DNA of 64,000 nucleotides from Stercorarius parasiticus. Lineage: Eukaryota; Chordata; Aves; Charadriiformes; Stercorariidae. Of this stretch, positions 49,057 through 62,425 are shown one piece after another. The translations under genes were made by a program, and so were the position numbers. Numbering within the stretch: the first letter of the stretch is position 1; the number at the start of each line of letters is the position of its first letter. The stretch is taken from positions 71,944-135,943 of the forward strand of contig VWZL01000908.1 of the NCBI GenBank assembly GCA_013396915.1. Reading direction: 5' to 3'. The notes under the pieces were generated by a model. That model saw only the letters and a list, made by a program, of their open reading frames with translations, had not been told where the DNA came from and did not search any database.

Positions 49057-51091
49057 AATCTAAAATCCTAAAATATTTTCTAAAAATTTATTATGTCAAT
49101 AAGTAACACAAACTCATTGAAGTTATAATCAGGCTTTAGTAATTGTTCTCAAAGCAGTTATTTTTTATAGATTGCAAAGAGATAAAAAAAAGCTTCAGTA
49201 AAAGGAAGACTTATTAAAGAAAAAATAAACACAGTAGTATCTGCTACCATGATGGCGTCGCAAAATAAATAAGCAGAAGAGGAAAAAATATCTATACAGT
49301 TCCTGCTATTTTTAATAAATATCACTAACAGGGTAGTATTCAACTGCCAAAAGAAATGATGTTATTTAGATACTCTATGTTACTACGTCTGGCCCTGAGT
49401 TGCCATTCCAGAAGAGCACCAGTTTCTTGTAGATCCTATATCTTATCTTGCCTACTCCTGTGGAAGTCTCGGATACTCTAGGCCATGTGAAATAGCATGA
49501 GATACTTTTATATATTAATCCAGACCATTTGCAAGCTGTTAGTAAAAAGGTGTGTGAGCTCTGAGAGTTTACATGTTAGGTAACAAGTAAAGGTAAAGTT
49601 AAAACAACAGCAACATCGCAGTGTGCTATGTCCGCACAAGACTTTCAACACTCCCAGAGAGTACCGAGAGAAAATGCTACTTCAGACAGTTTCTTAAACA
49701 AAGAAAGATATCTTTATAAAAATTCCGTACTACCAGTAAATATAAAGAAGTTAAATTTCACCTCTGAATAACTGCTGACTCACTATGCAGTGAAACTAGC
49801 TACCGGTGTTTTCTACGTGATTTGAAAAGGCATTCTTGCCAGTTCTCATTCCCTTCAGTTGTTGACATATTCCGCTATTTCAGAGCTCTATTTTATTTTA
49901 TATGCTTGTCAGAATAGAACTTTTTTACACTAAGGAATTGGCCAAACCTCCATAAACCTTCAGTATTTATTGCAAGGTCATAACTACATTTTTTCATGAT
50001 CTTTTAGCTTAGTGAAATCCTGAGTAAGGATTATTCTCCTGCATGAGACCTATGATTTCTGTGTATACTGCACTTCTCATTTTTCTTCTTTCAAGAATGC
50101 CAGATGGAAATAAAACAAAGAATAGTTGCATGTCTGGTATGCTAATATTTTTATACTTCTGCATTTGAGTTAAGCAGATGGAGATTAGGTAATTCTGCAT
50201 GGCTCTTTCTCCAAAACAATTTGAGTTAAGGTATAAATACCAGTTTCTAAAATCATATTCTTAGCTTTTTTATGTGATCTGCTACTGCAAAGAAATTCAT
50301 ATACTTATATTATTGATCGGAAATGGTTTTGTACATCTAATCAATAAAAGAGTTAATCTGTGTTGAACCAATCTGCTAGATTATTTGTCTCATTCAACCT
50401 AACTAATACAAAGCTGTGAGTGATTCATTTCAGAGAAACAGTTCAGTGTGAAAAACAGGTCTAGTGTCTTTTTAATGTGAGTGTTTGTGTGTGTTTATAT
50501 ACACAAAATATCATTAAAAATATTTCCCCTGAGAATATTCCCCCCATTTTATGATCAGTTCTATTGAATACCAATAATAGTCTCCAGATACGCGTCTGAC
50601 AAATGTCTGTTTACTTTATTTTTTACAATGAAAGATTTGAACTGGTTTGTTCATTTATAAATACACACTTTTGTGCCATAGACACAAATATGCATTTGTG
50701 TTAGCTTTCATCCCTGCTGTGTTTGTACAACACAGTGTGACATTCACAAACAGAAAGAAAAGACATTGAAATGAAGAACATTTGATAGCGTCGCCTAGCA
50801 TTTTAAATACAGTGAAATAAATAAATTAGTGCCAACTTCATCAACTGCTAAATTCAGTGTGGCTGAAATGAAACAGAGATTAGGCCAGAGAGGAAAAAGT
50901 GAATCTTAGATGAAAAAACAACCCGTGTTGTCTACAAAGCAATAGGACTGAATTCTACTGAACTCTTAGTTTCAGACTTAGATTTCCCCTCGCTACTAGG
51001 GTATCTGATATAGTTTCAGTTAGCAATAATTATAAGGATTTTTGCCATGACATAATGTAGGATCATCAAAGGAGTAGGCAAGGATCATTAT
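49057..51091. other. Noncoding DNA, part resembling conserved noncoding sequence
   Basis: Most shows nothing. The segment at about 50,590-50,880 has sustained mid-complexity sequence with FOX-like and homeodomain-like words and looks less decayed than its surroundings. A short TG-rich tract is near 50,480. Confidence 0.4.
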
Positions 51092-51191
51092 CTCATGGGA
51101 GGTGTCCCTGCCCATGGTAGGGGGGTTGGAACTAGATGATCTTTAATGTCCCTTCCAACCCTAAGGATTCTATGATTCTGTGATTCTATGA
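51092..51191 (+). mobile_element. CR1 LINE 3' tail, about 100 bp
   Basis: 'gggaggtgtccctgcccatg', 'ggttggaactagatgatctt' and 'cccttccaaccc', then ATTCTATGATTCTGTGATTCTATGAT split into three octamers. It is the extreme 3' end of a CR1 copy with almost everything 5' lost. Confidence 0.9.
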
Positions 51192-54100
51192 TCTCTACAA
51201 AAAAGGAAGATGACAGTCTTAAAAGAGCAAGAGTCAGAGAAAAATTCAGAAAGCAATTTTTAATACCAGAGCCCTGTTTTAATCACAGAAAGACACAAGG
51301 TCACTTTTTGGAAAAGCATCTAAAAATATTGAGTTTTCTTTTCAAAATGAAAGCTAAAATTCTATTAATTATATTCATAATAAAAATTATTAATTATTAT
51401 GATAAACCAAGTGAATTATTCCTGCTTTCTATGAAATACTATTCTTCTGCTGGTTTATTTGTTACTTATCATTTTAGGAATCTTTTACCTACTTAATGCC
51501 CAGTTCTTAGAGTTTTCAACCATTAATTTGAAGTGAATTCATGAAAATCAGCTTCAAAAAACAGCTTGAAAGGAGCTTGAAAGGAGCTACAGGTGCCCCT
51601 ACTCACTAGTTCATGTTGACATTTCCTAATCTCAATGCATTTCCCAAGTCAGAGAGTTTCCAAACACAGACACTTTCAAATATATTAATAAAGCAAAAGA
51701 CCTACCCCATTATTTAATCTATTTTCTGCCCTTTGTACTCTCAAGGTATTGCAAATGAAGGTAACATCACTTGCTGATGTTACACATGGTAAAAGAATTC
51801 TTCCCTGAAGTATCAGCTTTTTAGCTGATGGATTTCCTTCAGAAGGATATGAAGAATATGATTTGTCTCCTACTAATGAAGAAAATTAATTATCTTATAG
51901 TATATGTGCTATCATTGTTATATCTGGGAGAATAATTCCAAGAAAGGGAAGTCTTCTCAAAAATTCACAAAATCGCATAGTATTAAAGGAAGGGGATAGT
52001 GATGGACTGCATTCAGTAGGTATTGCAGAGAAATAACTAAATATTCATGCTTTTGCCAACTCAAAATAAACAGTGGAACCCTCTTTATCAAGAATAATAC
52101 AAATTCAGTTGATAGTTTACTCTTTAACTTAATGAATCATTTGGTCCTCCATGTATTATATGATAATCATTTTTCTGGACAAAAGACTCACTATGAAATT
52201 AACAGGAAAGGCAAACTAGAACTCACAGTTATACTCTGGAAGGAAATAATGGCTTCACTTATCTCGTGGAACTACAGCGTGGAACATCTCTTGAGTAATT
52301 CCAGTTGCACCCAACAGAGGGAGTGATGCTCGTACCACAACTATACATCTCATTATAAAACACACCCCTACGCAGACATTATGCTGATTGAATTCTTTCT
52401 AAATTGATTGAATGATTACCATAGAGCAACACAGAAAATACTTTACTTTTAAGACATTAGACATATTGTCAAGCCATCATGCATGAGGCATATTGTTTTC
52501 TGAATTTGTAAACTTATGGTGAAATATACATTTTAAGAGGAATATTAATGAAGTGTTTAGCTGTGCTTAGTAATACCAATCTCAGATAGCAAAATCCTCA
52601 GATATTGGGTCTAATAGAACTAAAATCTCATTTCAATCTATAGCAATTTACCATACTATCAACACATAATCATATGTGGTACAAAAAATGCTTTCTCCTT
52701 ACGTAATGTGCAAAATATTGAATTCATAGATCATATAAAGGTATATATGACTTCGATTTCAAAGGGATTTTGTATACTATTTGTTAAACTAGAGTTTGTT
52801 GCCTTTTTCTGATAAACAAGCAAGAAAATACAAGAGTATGCTAAGCAAAAGCACTGATAAGAAAGTCAACAGTGTGCCACTAGCTATTTGCATATATTAC
52901 ATCGAAACTAATTTCTAAGTTTAGATTAAAAGAGGTGAATAAAAGGTGGAGACTGATGAGCAAGGACTGATGCATAACTGATATTCCCTGCAATATATTA
53001 AGTAGAAATTGCTGCAGCTTCCATTACTGGAAGGTGCAATGCACTGTTGTCTGCAAAAGAACAAGGAACAATCCTGAAATTGTTATTGAAAACTGAAAAA
53101 AAAACCCCACAAAACAATCAGTGTAGAGACATTAGAGAACAAAAGTCAAAAGATTTTCGAGTGAAATTGCAGCAGTCTACTAGTATACAGTAAAGCAGTT
53201 AAAAATATCAGTTGCTCTCCTGTCTGTAAATTTTTCATAAAATAATGACCTACTTCCCTGATAATAATGATGTTTTCAATAATTTTCCAAAAATAAATAT
53301 AACTAAAAATAATTAAAACCTATGCATTAAAACCTGAACAGATTGATTACGTGTGACTGGTCATATACGTCATATAGTACCATGTTGGTGATTCAGAATG
53401 GATGATCCACCTTTAGCAGATGGAAACAGGCCATAAAAGTCTCTGAACCTCTTTGGCAAAAGAAAGTGGGGTTCTAGACCTGGAAAGGACATAACAGGCT
53501 TTTTCTTTCCTCTAAAAAGGACATGATTTGTAAATGACCTCCAACTTAAAATTGGTTCTATTCTCTCGGCAGAGTAAAAAGGGAATAGTTACTACATCTC
53601 TTCCTGTTATACTGATTACCATGTTGTGAAAAATGCTTTCAGTTCCATCTCAATACCCCAGTTTTCCAAAATTGCCAAAACCAGATTCATGCAAAAGAAG
53701 CATGCACACAGCATAATGAAACAAACTCACAGAAAATGGCACAAACATAACCAAAGGCAGAGCTGACATTTTCAAAAATACTGTCTTCACTACCTGCCCA
53801 GCTTTATGAGTCCTCATTAAGATATATGGACCCAACTTGTAAATTTTTCTCTCCAGAAAATGCAGTGCCCTAAAACATAGGCATTTTCAGACTGTAAATT
53901 TGGAATCAAGTAGCGTTAGCATCTAGTAGGCCTTATAAAGTCTCATATCAGACTTAGACTTTGTAAGCAGGTTATCTGGTTCAGCCTTTTAGAAACTTTT
54001 GCAAGCAGAATTTTACCATCTGGAGTATTAATTTATATTGTCTGTGAATGACAGTTGTACCTGAACTATCTATACATTAATGCTCCCTATTTGATTGCAA

Positions 54101-54313
54101 ATGAAGAACTGCGATACTTGCAGGAATGACACCATTTTTTTCTTGCTACTTTTATTCTACACTTATATTTAGTCTACTTTTTTAGATCCAGTGCAATGCA
54201 TATGTAATAATCCACGAAAATTCTGCTTAGGAAAATTAAAAGTCTGGGGTACCCACACATCCTAGGGAACAAAGGTGGTTATTTAAAGGACCAGGAGTGC
54301 AAGCATTCTTCTT
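51192..54313. other. Noncoding AT-rich DNA
   Basis: No recognised gene or repeat. The 102-codon plus frame starting at 51,188 begins at the CR1 tail and has no domain. Very AT-rich at 51,350-51,420 and 53,270-53,330. Confidence 0.55.
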
Positions 54314-54370
54314 TTGCATATAATCTAGCAGTTAGAGTATTTGTAAGGAAATAGGGAAACTCCAATTCCT
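54314..54370 (+). repeat. Possible tRNA-derived SINE head relic
   Basis: 'tctagcagttagagtatttg' followed by 'gggaaactccaattcctgct' resembles the old SINE head 'ctagtggttagagcac', 'ggttcaattcctgct' (A-box and B-box region). Similarity is modest. Confidence 0.3.
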
Positions 54371-56221
54371 GCTTCAGCTTGATGGGCTGAACTTCAGCTC
54401 TTCCAGAAAATGTCTATTTACTAGACTTCATGGGCCTGAAGCAGAGCTACATTTGCTAGCTATGTAAAACTTCTGGGGCTAGAAGGAAAAGGAGCACACA
54501 GGTTGGGAATCCAGCTTTGAAAAGGTAGTACTGGGTTCTGATTACCTTATTTGGGATTAATACTTTTGTAACCAGACCATATAAAAGGTACAAGCCCTTC
54601 AAGATCAGTAACCCGAAGCTGGTCTGGAAATCAATTCTAGTCTTTACAGTCTATGTTAGACATTGTTCATGAAAGTATTTTAAAGACCTGAAAACATCTA
54701 TGGATACTAGATACAATATATTGATTAGTGTTCTGGAATACACCCCATAAACAACACTTATGTTCTATTTAATTTGAGCATACTCAAAGCATGAATACCC
54801 TTTGAACAGAGTTCACGAAGAGATTCAAGCTCAATTAAACTTACAGTAGACAAGACCCCTGCTATTTATTCTTGGTTGTCTAGTCATATTTCCAGAAGGA
54901 TGAAGGGAAGACCTCACTAAGCTCTACCATGTCATCAGAGTTTTTAACCTCCTGAAAAGACCGTTATTAATATTACCTAAATGAATATAGGATATAAGCA
55001 TCATCATTTTTTCAGTTTCTGTCTGAACTTGCATAACATTTCCTATGAAAGGATATTTTTATCTAAGATTAGGGGAAGTAAAAAAGAAAGAAAAAATAAT
55101 CACATCTTGTGTGACTGCAGTTGTACAGGACTGAACTGTACAGGAACTCATGGGGCAATCTCTCCACGGAACAGGTAATTGTGCTGTAGATTTGCTTAAC
55201 TTGTCTGGCAGCAATGAACACAGGACCAGGGGACAGAGTTAAAAACACACAGTGTAGAATAAAATCTGCACCATATTTTACTCTTGCTTTCAGTAACATA
55301 AGGAAATCCACAATAGCTGTATTGAAGTGCTGAGCGCAAAGAATAAGAATAAAAGAACATATCTAGGAGCAAAACTGTATGGAACTTTCCAAACCATTCA
55401 AACCACTCATTTAAATGACAATCTACTTGCATGAAAATTTTAGCATAGTATCAAAGTAGTAAAGAAAGAACCTGACTTTCAACATAAAAATACCTCTATA
55501 AACGTGAAACTTAAAAACAAAAAACACCATGATTTTCCCCCTTTTTCCAAATGCTCTCCAGCAACAAAATTTATTCCTTGGCTGAGATCCTGTATAATGA
55601 GGCCAAGTTTCAATTTGGGATGCAGATTTTTGTACTCAAGCAATTAAAAGCCCCTAAAAAACACAAAGCCAAGAAATTATGCTTGTTATCAGACTTCAGA
55701 AATGGAAGTTCAGAGAAAATCATGTTTGTGACACATCTTTGTCTAAGATTGGTTAAGAAAACTGTTACATTTTCTCAGGAAGAATTTTAGACCACCTCCT
55801 TTCAAATCATACTCCACATTTTCCCTGATACATTTACCCCAACCTATGGCCCAGAGCTCACAACTGGTGAGTAACAGCAGCTGAGCTCCTGACACAGTCA
55901 TGTGGAGAGTGTGATTCCAACATACCCAGCTATCCATGTCTTCTCTTGTCAGATGTGACATAGTATCCAAAGTCTGCATTTTCCTAAATCAAGATCATGC
56001 AATCCAGTCACGAGATGAAAACTCATATTCTGCTGACTTGCTAGTTGAGAGAATAGCTGGAATACGTGAAACACATATCCCTAAACTACACAATCCCAAT
56101 TTTAAATGATATTCAGGATTTTTTTTTGTTGCTGTGGAGAATTTTAATGAAATTTGTGAAAGCTTGGAAATGGTATTCAGCAAAATAAAGTAAATGGACA
56201 TGTAGTTGTGGAAACCAGTTC
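54371..56221. other. Noncoding DNA
   Basis: No gene or clear repeat. Frames up to 80 codons without domains. Confidence 0.55.
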
Positions 56222-56286
56222 TAGAATGAGATAGAAACTTGCAATCTCCTTAATTTCTATGCCAAAAGAATAACCACTACAGAGAA
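56222..56286. repeat. Possible old SINE tail relic
   Basis: 'gagatagaaacttgcaatct', 'ccttaatttctatgcc' and 'ataaccactac' follow the order of the same old tail seen at 47,655 ('gaacccagatctcc', 'taaccact'). It is short and diverged. Confidence 0.35.
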
Positions 56287-59199
56287 AGAATACCAATACC
56301 TCATTTACAAACATTCATTCAATTCTACTCTTATCAGCTAAGGTAGTCAAGAGAAATGCCATTATACAAAACTGATGTTTGCTCCAGTAGCAAAGGGAAT
56401 GAGAACAGAACATTTTATAAACACCTCCAAGGAACTGATAAGGGATGCCTGTAGTTATCTGCATCAGAGGCATAGATAAGAAGCTTCTTGCCCATTGCTA
56501 ATACTATAAGCTACCCCATCCCTCCATCTATAATGACACCCATAGGAAAATATTTTGGGGCCAAACCTTTTTCTTTTTTTTTTTTTACATATGCCATATT
56601 CTACATACTTCCAAAACAGACAGTATTGAGAGCTTCTACCTCCTAAATATATGCTGTAAAATAGATTCTAAGGAACTACCAAATGAATTTATATTCAATT
56701 GATTCCTGACTGCTTACTTCTTTCAAAGGCTCAGAGTTGCTAGCATCTAGAAAATTTATTTTACGACATTGTATCTTAAGTTCCAGATGATCACGAACAG
56801 CGGTACAGCAACAAATGTAACTTTCCTGAGTAGTCACAAATATGCTAAAAAATACAGCATACCTGGAATGTTACCTTTACTGGTTTTTTTCTATGTATGA
56901 ATGATATTGTCAGAAAAGAAATAATTATTGTGCCAGTCCACAAGGTTTATGGATTTTTTGTATCACACATACAGGTAATGGTTCCTATTCCCATCCTAAG
57001 AAATACGCATAGCACAGGAAGATTTTGCTGTATTGCAGCCATGGCAGGGTTATTTAAGCAAACGAAAATGTCTCCTTAAGAGCTGGTTTCTTTTTATGCT
57101 CGTTCGCATCAGAGAGAAATAGAGCTAATGCTACGGTCTTATGAGTGCTTTATGCATTCTGACAAACCAAACGAGGTTTGTCAGGAGAGGCTCTAGGCAG
57201 CATGGAACTGCTGCAATTTTACATCTCATTGATTATCACAATGGGAATTGAAAACAGTTCTCTGCTTTCCACATGGTATCAAAAATACTGTTGCGGTCCT
57301 CATAAAAATATGTGGGTCCTCCAGTAGAGAGAAAATGAGGAAAAACAACTTTGTACAGCATTGTTTCCTCATGAATTTGAGTCATGCCCATCTGACCTTT
57401 ATGAAGGCTAATAATAAAGCAATAAGGTGACACACAGTAAAGCATGTCATTCTGTGAGTAGTTCTGCAATAGGTTACATGGAACAAAAGGGCAGTTCAAT
57501 GCCCTGAGGCTTTGGGGATATGCTGATTTTGTGGTAAGTGCATCCTGTCTACTGCTGGCATTACACAGAGTATGTGGGAATGCACATCACAACAATATTA
57601 AAAGAACAAGGACCTAAAAAAGCTGGAGAGAAAATTAAGGATTATTATTATTGTCACATCACCTCAGTCATTGACTGGTTTGATGTTCTGGGGAGGTTTT
57701 CTATGAAATGTTCAAGGGACTAATTATTTTTATTGCTTTTATACAAAAATCTCAAGTCTTTCCTCTTCCCACGTCTTCAATGACTTGTTTTTACTGGATC
57801 CAGCAGTCTACATCCACAGAATGCTACAATTTTATAAGGGATGGACTCACATTCTAAGCACAGCAAAACAACCCCAAAACCACACAGAATAATCTAGTGA
57901 CAGCAGTAGAAGTCTGTTCTACTCCGAGATTGCAAGTGACATATGTAGTACCATGTGCTAAGCAAGCTGTGACAGTCACTAACCCTTTGAGGTGCCTAGC
58001 AACCTTCAGCAGCATTCAGTGGGAAGAGAGGATTTTCAGTACTCTACAGAATTAAATTCCTAATAAAAGTGTTTACTCAGGATCAATCCTGGCAGCCCTC
58101 AATGCTCCCTAAAATCAGGTAGACGAAAGCATACTTAGCACAAAAGAAGAGCAAGTCCTTAGCTGTTTAATGGTAGTTTTATAGAAGTTCCAGTTGACTG
58201 TTCAGCAAACTGGGAATCAGAAGATCAAAGATCCAGAGTTCACCATGCCTTTCCAGTATTTTATTTTATATATATTATAACCATATATGAATACCTATAC
58301 GATTCTATACATGTACATCCAATTCAGACACATTTTCAACACATATGCCATATAAGCAATGATTAGTATAACAGGTAAACATAATCAATGGAGTTTGAAA
58401 CAATACAGAAATTGAAAACCAAGTTTAAGCAAGTTAATGACATCTGTGTTACTCCCTTCAGGAATATCCATTCACAGAAAGTTGGATGCAAAAATTAAAC
58501 ACAAGGACTCCCAGTGAGTCCCTTTAAAACATATTGGGATCTACGTATCAGGTAAAACTAGGTCTGCATGACAAAGACACATACCAGTTGAAAAAAGAAG
58601 CAAAACTCAAATGACACTCAAATACTACCAAGCAGACAATAAGAACAAAGCTATTGGATATGTGGGGGTAACTGGTAGTTTGACAAGTAGCAGAACAGAG
58701 AAATCCAGGAAAAGAAGATACCTCTCCCACCCTAAAGGCAACTTTTGAGAATTTACAAGTGTTGTTCCCTGCCTGAGAAGGATATGATGAAAGCAACACT
58801 TCGAAATGCAGTAAGTAATCTCACCCACCATCTTAAGGACACAAAAATGCAAGAATAAATTTGGATAAAAAATATCCTCTTGGATTTCTTGATCCTGTGT
58901 TATAAAGCAAGATAAAGACAAAGCAAGTAAGGCCCAGAGAAATACAGCAATGGGCCAAGTCTCACGATTCCAGGTGAAAAACCAATTTGTTCAAGTTAAG
59001 AACAAAAATAATCTGCTAGCCAAAACCAGCAAGCATTTACTTTTTCTATAGCAGTAAGAATTTTGTTCACAGTAAACAGTATGGTGTGCACAATGGCATC
59101 TGTGACAACCATTCCCACCTACTGGTTATTGGTCTACTGGAGAGGCATTAATTACAACTCTAACACTAATGGAATAATTATCATCCTTGGGGTTTTTTT
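56287..59199. other. Noncoding DNA with one strong hairpin
   Basis: A 10-bp perfect inverted repeat lies at 57,159-57,184. An RFX-like site (GGTGCCTAGCAAC) is at 57,991-58,003. Otherwise no gene, RNA or repeat is recognised; minus frames near 58,548-58,921 are hydrophobic but featureless. Confidence 0.5.
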
Positions 59200-59250
59200 T
59201 ATATATATATATGTATATACACACACACACACATATATATATGTATGTAT
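59193..59250. repeat. Compound microsatellite T(8), (AT)n, (AC)n, (AT)n, (GTAT)n
   Basis: A T-run passes into alternating AT, then about seven AC units around 59,219-59,232, then AT again and GTATGTAT. It is a classic alternating purine-pyrimidine compound tract, likely variable in length and able to form Z-DNA or cruciforms. Confidence 0.9.
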
Positions 59251-59717
59251 AATGTTACTAACCTATCACCTACTACTTCATGTGGTAATGCTGCTTTATA
59301 GATCATAGCCCATTATAAACTTATTGCAACACTCAATACACAAAACATGCTTTCTTATGATTTTTTTTATATTTTTGTACATGGAATATATGTATATAAA
59401 TTAAACATTATAATTCCAACAGCAAGTTAAAGTTGTGAGACATAGAAGATTTAAAAGGAAAAAATAGAAGTAAAACAGTAGTTTTCAAATTTCAAATAAT
59501 TATGACAGTTTCCAACACCAACAATGAGTTTAGATTGGCTATTCTTCACTGTAACTGGCCAAATATACTTATGGTTTGAACTGTTCCAGATGGTCATCAG
59601 CTGCCATGAAATGCCTGACCTGATGATAATAGTCACTGTAAGTTCCATAAAAAGTCACATTTGGGCCATAGTAATTTCTTTAATATAGTGCTTACACAGA
59701 GCAATGTATTGGAATAT

Positions 59718-59936
59718 CACAAAATCACAGAATGGATGAGGTCGGAAAGGACCTCTGGAAGTCATCTGATTCAAACCCCGTGCTCAAGCCCCCAGCATGA
59801 GAGGCCTCTGGCCTTGCACTGGTGCATGGGGTTTTTCCTCCCCAGGTGCAGGACTTTGCACTTCTCCATGTTGAACTTTAGGAGGTTCCTGTCAGCCTTT
59901 CAAGGTCTCTCTGGATGGCAGCACAACACTCTGAAT
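59718..59936 (-). mobile_element. CR1 LINE fragment with internal deletions
   Basis: The plus strand starts AAAATCACAGAATGG then 'gaggtcggaaaggacctctg', 'gctcaagcccccagcatgag', 'gcactggtgcatgggg', 'caggtgcaggactttgcact', 'tctccatgttgaactttagg' and 'tctctggatggcagcacaac'. The order and sequence match the 3' end of another avian CR1 subfamily with pieces missing (for example the segment usually found between 'cctgtcagcc' and 'caaggtctctctgg'). Confidence 0.85.
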
Positions 59937-61920
59937 ATTCATACATAACATATTGTTGGGTCACTCGTTTAATACCTTGTTAATTTTGTTTCTTTTTTTT
60001 TTCTATGAAATATGAAAAATATTAATATTTTGTCCTTCTTCTTTTGTGATTTAATGAATAGAAAATATATATGTTATGTGATTTTTTAACAGACTGAATT
60101 TGTCTTTCTGGGAAGTATCTATCATATAACAGATACTGCTACAAGAAAAAACACTGCAGCTTGAGTCAATTAGTCTTGCAATGAATACTCTTCATCTGAA
60201 CACATAAAATCATGACTATATATAAAAAATGTGATATAATAAATGAAATGTCTGCAATCTTACCTTGGTACTATACTGCAATTCTAGGGGTCTAAAGCGC
60301 TGAATTATAACCAAAGGGGGTTTTTGGTTGGTTGGTTGGTTGGTTGAAATTCTTTAAAAAAGAAATTAACTCAGGTGCTTTTTTTTTAACTTCAGATTTT
60401 GAGTACCAAGTAGTTGAAACCTTGTGGCCTGAACTTCAGAGTTACTGAACTCCCAATGAGTTCAAAGGTACATATCATGAGCATTTCGTAAATTCAGACT
60501 TTGCAGGAATTTAAACTTGGTTACTCATACACCAGCACATCCAACACAGACCATTAAAAAAGTGTAGGGCAATCCACTCCTTTAAAAAAAAGATTATATA
60601 TTTTTAGCCAGCTTCTAAGAATTTGCATCACCATAATTAGTGAACATATATAAAATATTTCATAAATGGAATTCTACAGAACTGCTAACTTTTATTATGA
60701 TGTTACCGACATTATTTTGTATTTAAATTAGTAAGTAAATTGTAAGTAAATATGCATTCCTAATACAGATACACTGAATTTCATTTATGCTGCATTAATG
60801 GCAGTCTCACTGAGAAGAAACTGTGTAGAAGAATGTTTTAAAGCTAATTGACAAAAATACAAATTTCTCTCAAATTTAGCAACGTTTTGCCTTCGGGCAG
60901 AGAGAGACCAAATAACTGTCCCTTGCCCCTGCTCTTTTTCTCTGACAAGAAATTATTGTCTCTGAGGAGGAGACACTGTCAGTCACCACAGCCTTGATCC
61001 TGTATGTTTCTTGCACCTGAAGGAATATTGGATTCAAAGCAATATTGGATGACCAAGAAATTCTACCAGTATACTTCACACTAACCTAGTCCATCATCTT
61101 CACCATGTATCCTACATGAGTCTGGTGCAATCATGGATGCAAAATCGCCCCAACTCTAGCAATCTTGTAACCAAAATGATAATAAAAAACAGGATATTCA
61201 GAGATGGAAGAGTGATAAAAAAAACCTTATTTTAGGAGGACAGTTTAGTCCAACATGGCTAAATAAAAAGATAGGATTTTATGAATATCTGAAGATTACC
61301 GACCATGAGGAGGAAAATCTTTATTTAGAATGGTACAGGGAGAATGAAACTCAAAAAAAACAATAGCATAAAATGAAGGTAATAAGCTTAATATTAGCAA
61401 ACATTGAATGAGACTGAGATCTATCCAACAGAGACATAATTCTGTAAGGTGAGAACATTTGGAAATAGAGTAGACAAAGCATGAGATAGCAATATACTGA
61501 ACATGGAAGGCTAAATCATCTATATTTGCCTTTTTTGTCTTTGAGATTACTTCCAGTCAATCCTTCTGGAGCACCACTACATTTTAACAGTTTCCTCCTT
61601 TCTCCCTTCTTCTTTCTTTTAAAACCACTATCAAAATAGATGTGACCTCCTTTCCCTTCCTTTTCCTTCTGCTGTAAAGGATTTGTATAATCACTATGTT
61701 TACCCTAATGTTTTCGTATTTGATTCTATATATCTGAAAACCTATTTTAAGCAAAAAATGGACAGAATGTTCAACATTCCTCTTTTATAATGTAGCTTTC
61801 TGTAGCCACATGATTTTTACAGGATCACCTATCATAATAGTATCTCAGTGACCTTATAAAAAAAACAACAGATGACTAGATGAAGAAAGATTTGGGCTGT
61901 AGAAAATGCTAAGTATCATG
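59937..61920. other. Noncoding AT-rich DNA
   Basis: Contains a TTGG microsatellite at 60,324-60,345 and pyrimidine-rich stretches at 61,590-61,680. No gene recognised. Confidence 0.55.
60316..60346 (+). repeat. G-tract plus (TTGG)5 microsatellite
   Basis: GGGGG at 60,316-60,320, five T, then GG at 60,326, 60,330, 60,334, 60,338 and 60,342 separated by TT. The GG-TT alternation can in principle fold as a two-tier G-quadruplex. Confidence 0.85.
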
Positions 61921-61925
61921 ACTGT
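61921..61925. repeat. Left target-site duplication of LTR (ACTGT)
   Basis: ACTGT directly precedes the LTR's TGTAAGGG. The same five bases follow its terminal GTGACA, at 62,907-62,911. Confidence 0.85.
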
Positions 61926-62341
61926 TGTAAGGGACGGACTGGAAATTCCCTGATGAGGGGCAGGCCCTCCAAGCCTTCAATGGAATGCCTCAAACACTTG
62001 CAAGGAAATAAATAATGCAGGCCTGGCCTTCAAAGAACTGATAAGGCTAACACTTCTGGCACCTTAAAGTGTGGGAGAACTGTCTTGTGAAGACACGATA
62101 GTTCTGCCACTTGTGTGGTGAGTTTGCTAGTTCTCAGTTCTCGAGGTCATTGTGTCCGATGAGTGACCTTTGCTTCATTATCCAGAAAATGCATATGAAA
62201 ATGCACACCCCTGCATATGCTAAAGATGATTATAGAGATCATGCTAAACATGTATGACTATGGCACTCGTCTCTCCACCCAAATCATGCAACACATCACC
62301 TGGGAGAAGGGAGAAACCGGAGACAAGGCTGTCCTTGGCAA

Positions 62342-62380
62342 GGGGCGTGGACTGTGCTAATTCAGCAAACATAAAAGGGG
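62342..62380 (+). promoter_or_regulatory. LTR promoter-like region (GC box plus TATA-like)
   Basis: GGGGCGTGG (a KLF/Sp1-type box) at 62,342-62,350 is followed about 20 bases on by CATAAAAGGG. It lies about 420 bases before the LTR's AATAAA, which leaves room for an R-U5 region. This is inferred from spacing; no transcription start is shown by sequence. Confidence 0.45.
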
Positions 62381-62425
62381 AGAATAAGTGCCCCTGGAGA
62401 GGGAACAAAGAAGAAACAAAAGATT

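Noticed and set aside
58203..58250. 'aaactgggaatcagaagatc' as an old SINE head
   Set aside because: Fewer than 20 convincing bases and no second box in place; too weak to list as a repeat.
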